Origin: Flavobacterium algicola
GTDB lineage: Bacteria > Bacteroidota > Bacteroidia > Flavobacteriales > Flavobacteriaceae
Assembly (NCBI RefSeq): GCF_022399565.1
Contig: NZ_JAJTUT010000003.1
Coordinates: 806,001 to 870,000, forward strand
Direction: 5' to 3'
Length of the DNA stretch: 64,000 bases
Both the position numbers and the translations under genes were made by a program. Positions 62,607 to 64,000 of the stretch are shown one piece after another; position 1 is the stretch's first letter, and the number at the start of each line of letters is the position of its first letter. The notes under the pieces were generated by a model that saw only the letters and a list, made by a program, of their open reading frames with translations, made no database searches and was not told the DNA's origin.

Positions 62607-62986
62607 AATTTAGAATTATCAAAATTGCACCTATTAAAACAGAAAATGATTACTAAAAGGCTTTGGAGAGACTAGAAGTGATTTTTGATGCTATACCTAA
62701 TTCTATTGAAGGAGATGAAGCTGAAATTTTATCAATGCTAATCGAAAATTATGAGAACCAATTTTTTCCAATTGAAGCTCCAGATCCAATCGAGGCAATA
62801 AAAATAAGAATGGAAGAAATGAATATTAAGCAGAAGGATTTGGTTGGTATTATTGGTGGTAAAAGAAGTGTTTCAGAAATTTTAAGCAAGAAAAAAAGAT
62901 TAACTGTAGATATGATTAGAGAATTGGAAAGAGTTTTAAATATTTCTGCATCTGTGCTAATTAATAAGTATCAATTGAGTAAGTAA
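62597..62986 (+). pseudogene. HigA-like antitoxin with an in-frame stop near its N-terminus
   Basis: The reading frame runs HNLKFRIIKIAPIKTENDY, a TAA at 62654-62656, then KALERLEVIFDAIPN and on to the stop at 62986. This matches HigA antitoxins, which normally read TENDYKKALERLE there. A single A-to-T change (AAA to TAA) would explain the stop. No ATG opens the upstream part. The remaining 107 codons, from a TTG at 62663, still hold a complete XRE helix-turn-helix (IKIRMEEMNIKQKDLVGIIG, KRSVSEILSKKKRLTVDMI). A shortened DNA-binding protein could still be made from the TTG, but an active antitoxin pair is unlikely. Confidence 0.7.
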
Positions 62987-63042
62987 TAAATTTAGTTCAG
63001 AAGTCAATTTCAATGGTAATTGTTAATTGAAATTAAAATTAT

Positions 63043-63087
63043 AAAATCCAAAACAGCATTTTAAATGTTTGTTTTGGATTTTTTTTA
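63043..63087. terminator. Bidirectional terminator hairpin
   Basis: AAAATCCAAAACA (63043-63055) pairs with TGTTTTGGATTTT (63070-63082), a perfect 13-bp stem with a 14-base loop and a T9 run on the plus side. It separates the HigA-like gene from the converging methyltransferase gene. Confidence 0.85.
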
Positions 63088-63117
63088 TTGCTATTGAAAT
63101 TGATTTTTGTTGTTTTT

Positions 63118-63576
63118 TTAAGACCTCGGCTTATTAAGCCCTCTATCATAAAGCACAATACTCCCTGCAACCGATACATTCAAGCTATAATGGGATTTGA
63201 ATTTTACTAAAAAATGACATTTTTCAATGGCTGCTTTTGAGAGTCCGTTGTCTTCTGCGCCTAGTAGGTACACGCAACGTCTTGGGTGTTCAAATGTTTC
63301 TAAATCAGTGGCTCTTTCATCAAGTTCTACGCCAACTAGGCGAGCGCCTTTGGGTAGGTTTTTGAAGAAATCTTCAAAAGTTTCATAATGGAAATACGGA
63401 ATTGCATTTACAGCATTGTGGGTGTCGCAAGCTTGTTTGGCATAACGATTTCCGATGGTGAAAATAAAGCTCGCCCCAAGGTTTTGAGCAGATCGCCATA
63501 AAACACCTAAGTTCTCAGGAGTTTTCCCGTTTAATATTCCGATTCCGAAATATTCATTTACAAAATTATCATTCAT
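63118..63576 (-). CDS. TrmH/SpoU family RNA methyltransferase
   Basis: About 152 residues from MNDNFVNEYFG. SPOUT-fold motifs: motif 1 GKTPENLGVLWRSAQNLGASFIF, motif 2 YLLGAEDNGLSKAAIEKC and motif 3 YSLNVSVAGSIVLYDR, written here in family order. It is expected to 2'-O-methylate a tRNA or rRNA ribose; which one cannot be told from sequence. The start is set by the promoter at 63581-63588, which leaves almost no leader. Confidence 0.9.
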   Translation of the reverse strand: MNDNFVNEYFGIGILNGKTPENLGVLWRSAQNLGASFIFTIGNRYAKQACDTHNAVNAIPYFHYETFEDFFKNLPKGARLVGVELDERATDLETFEHPRRCVYLLGAEDNGLSKAAIEKCHFLVKFKSHYSLNVSVAGSIVLYDRGLNKPRS

Positions 63577-63580
63577 GCGG

Positions 63581-63588
63581 CAAAAGTA
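63581..63588 (-). promoter_or_regulatory. Bacteroidota -7 promoter element for the TrmH-type gene
   Basis: Minus strand TACTTTTG, an exact TAnnTTTG match ending 4 bases before the ATG at 63576. The transcript would begin within or just before the start codon, so it may be leaderless. Confidence 0.45.
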
Positions 63589-63705
63589 CAAACTGTTGTT
63601 AGTATTTTCAAATTTAATTAACACACTGATTTCAGGGAGTAGTCGAGTATTGCATGAAATTAATTTTTATGAACGTTGTTTGTGGAGTAGTATGCACGAT
63701 TATAC

Positions 63706-63818
63706 GTGAGGGATAGGAATAAGCTACCGCAGTAGCATGGATAGCCCGACAGCGCTAAGCAAAGGGGTTTAATAAGCGCACTAATTAGTAAGCCTCTTTG
63801 TTTAGCGGTGGCACGCCC
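63706..63818. repeat. REP-like intergenic hairpin element, second type
   Basis: It begins GTGAGGGATAGG, contains GGATAGCCCGACAG, and ends GGCACGCCC. The core hairpin pairs CGCTAAGCAAAGGGGTTTA (63753-63771) with TAAGCCTCTTTGTTTAGCG (63789-63807): 19 positions with 3 mismatches, all G-T compatible on one strand. These end motifs resemble, from memory, dispersed intergenic repeats in Flavobacterium. It is richer in G+C than the flanks and has no open frame. Confidence 0.6.
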
Positions 63819-64000
63819 AAATGAGAATCGTTATTTAGAAATAAAGAGATTATAGTTTTTTGTTGTTACTATAGACTTTTGCTAATGAAATTCACAGTTT
63901 TTGTTAATAACTTAAAGGGTTAAAAGCCAATTTTTGACTAGATATAAATTCTGTTTTTATATATTTGTTCGTTAGACAAAAAATAATACATTTTTAGATT

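Larger units (their letters stand above)
63577..64000. other. Terminal intergenic region (424 bases)
   Basis: It contains the promoter of the TrmH-type gene at its left edge and a REP-like element at about 63706-63818. The last 180 bases are AT-rich and show no gene that I can support before the window ends. Confidence 0.6.

Overview
The window comes from a member of the Bacteroidota, most likely a Flavobacterium-like flavobacterium. Support: low G+C; many starts preceded by the Bacteroidota -7 promoter element TAnnTTTG rather than a strong Shine-Dalgarno; a SusC/SusD pair beside a triple-tyrosine/LuxR regulator; a GatB-AspS fusion gene; BT_3928-type DoxX proteins; DUF1599 and DUF3822 genes; intergenic hairpin elements of a type I associate with flavobacterial genomes. 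No plasmid, prophage, CRISPR array, tRNA or intact insertion sequence was seen, so this looks like chromosome.

Layout. 1-7.8 kb holds small housekeeping units: a lipoprotein, a two-gene YeeE/YedE sulfur-transport pair, clpS, prmA, an outer-membrane barrel protein, tpiA with a thioredoxin-like lipoprotein, then a DoxX/thioredoxin-like fusion with DUF1599. 7.9-25.5 kb is a polysaccharide utilisation locus (PUL): membrane-tethered regulator, SusC, SusD, a GH144-type glucanase lipoprotein, an esterase-like hydrolase, GH3, GH97, a GH43-like protein with F5/8C and FN3 domains, and an M28 peptidase. Terminators divide it into about four transcription units. 25.5-41 kb is mostly core: folP, rlmH, a ModF-like ABC protein, two tandem universal stress proteins, the RNase P RNA gene, panE-like, rsmD, DUF3822, a RecD-like helicase, kdsB, lpxD, prfB with its programmed frameshift, and ltaE. 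40.6-45.3 kb is a tetR-tolC-emrA-emrB efflux operon on the minus strand with a double palindromic operator over its promoter. 45.5-49.8 kb is a surface-glycan island of four glycosyltransferases and an FdtA-type sugar isomerase. 49.8-56.3 kb carries an FtsE-like ATPase, a large TPR protein paired with an outer-membrane barrel, and a GreA-like small protein. 56.4-61.4 kb is a transamidosome operon: a GatC-like small protein, gatA and gatB-aspS. The last 2.5 kb has an orphan gene, a decayed higBA toxin-antitoxin locus, a TrmH-type methyltransferase and a second REP-like element.

How the genes work together. The PUL would sense an oligosaccharide through the regulator's periplasmic propeller and import it via SusCD. 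Cleavage would be by the GH144, GH3 and GH97 enzymes. The GH144 plus GH3 pair suggests a beta-1,2-glucan, while GH97 with inverting-type glutamates points to an alpha-glucosidic component as well; the substrate is therefore inferred and not settled. I found no clearly new defence or mobile system. The items most worth a second look are the GatC-like gene beside the GatB-AspS fusion, the operator over the efflux promoter, the perfect inverted repeat upstream of susC, the higBA relic, and the two REP-like elements.
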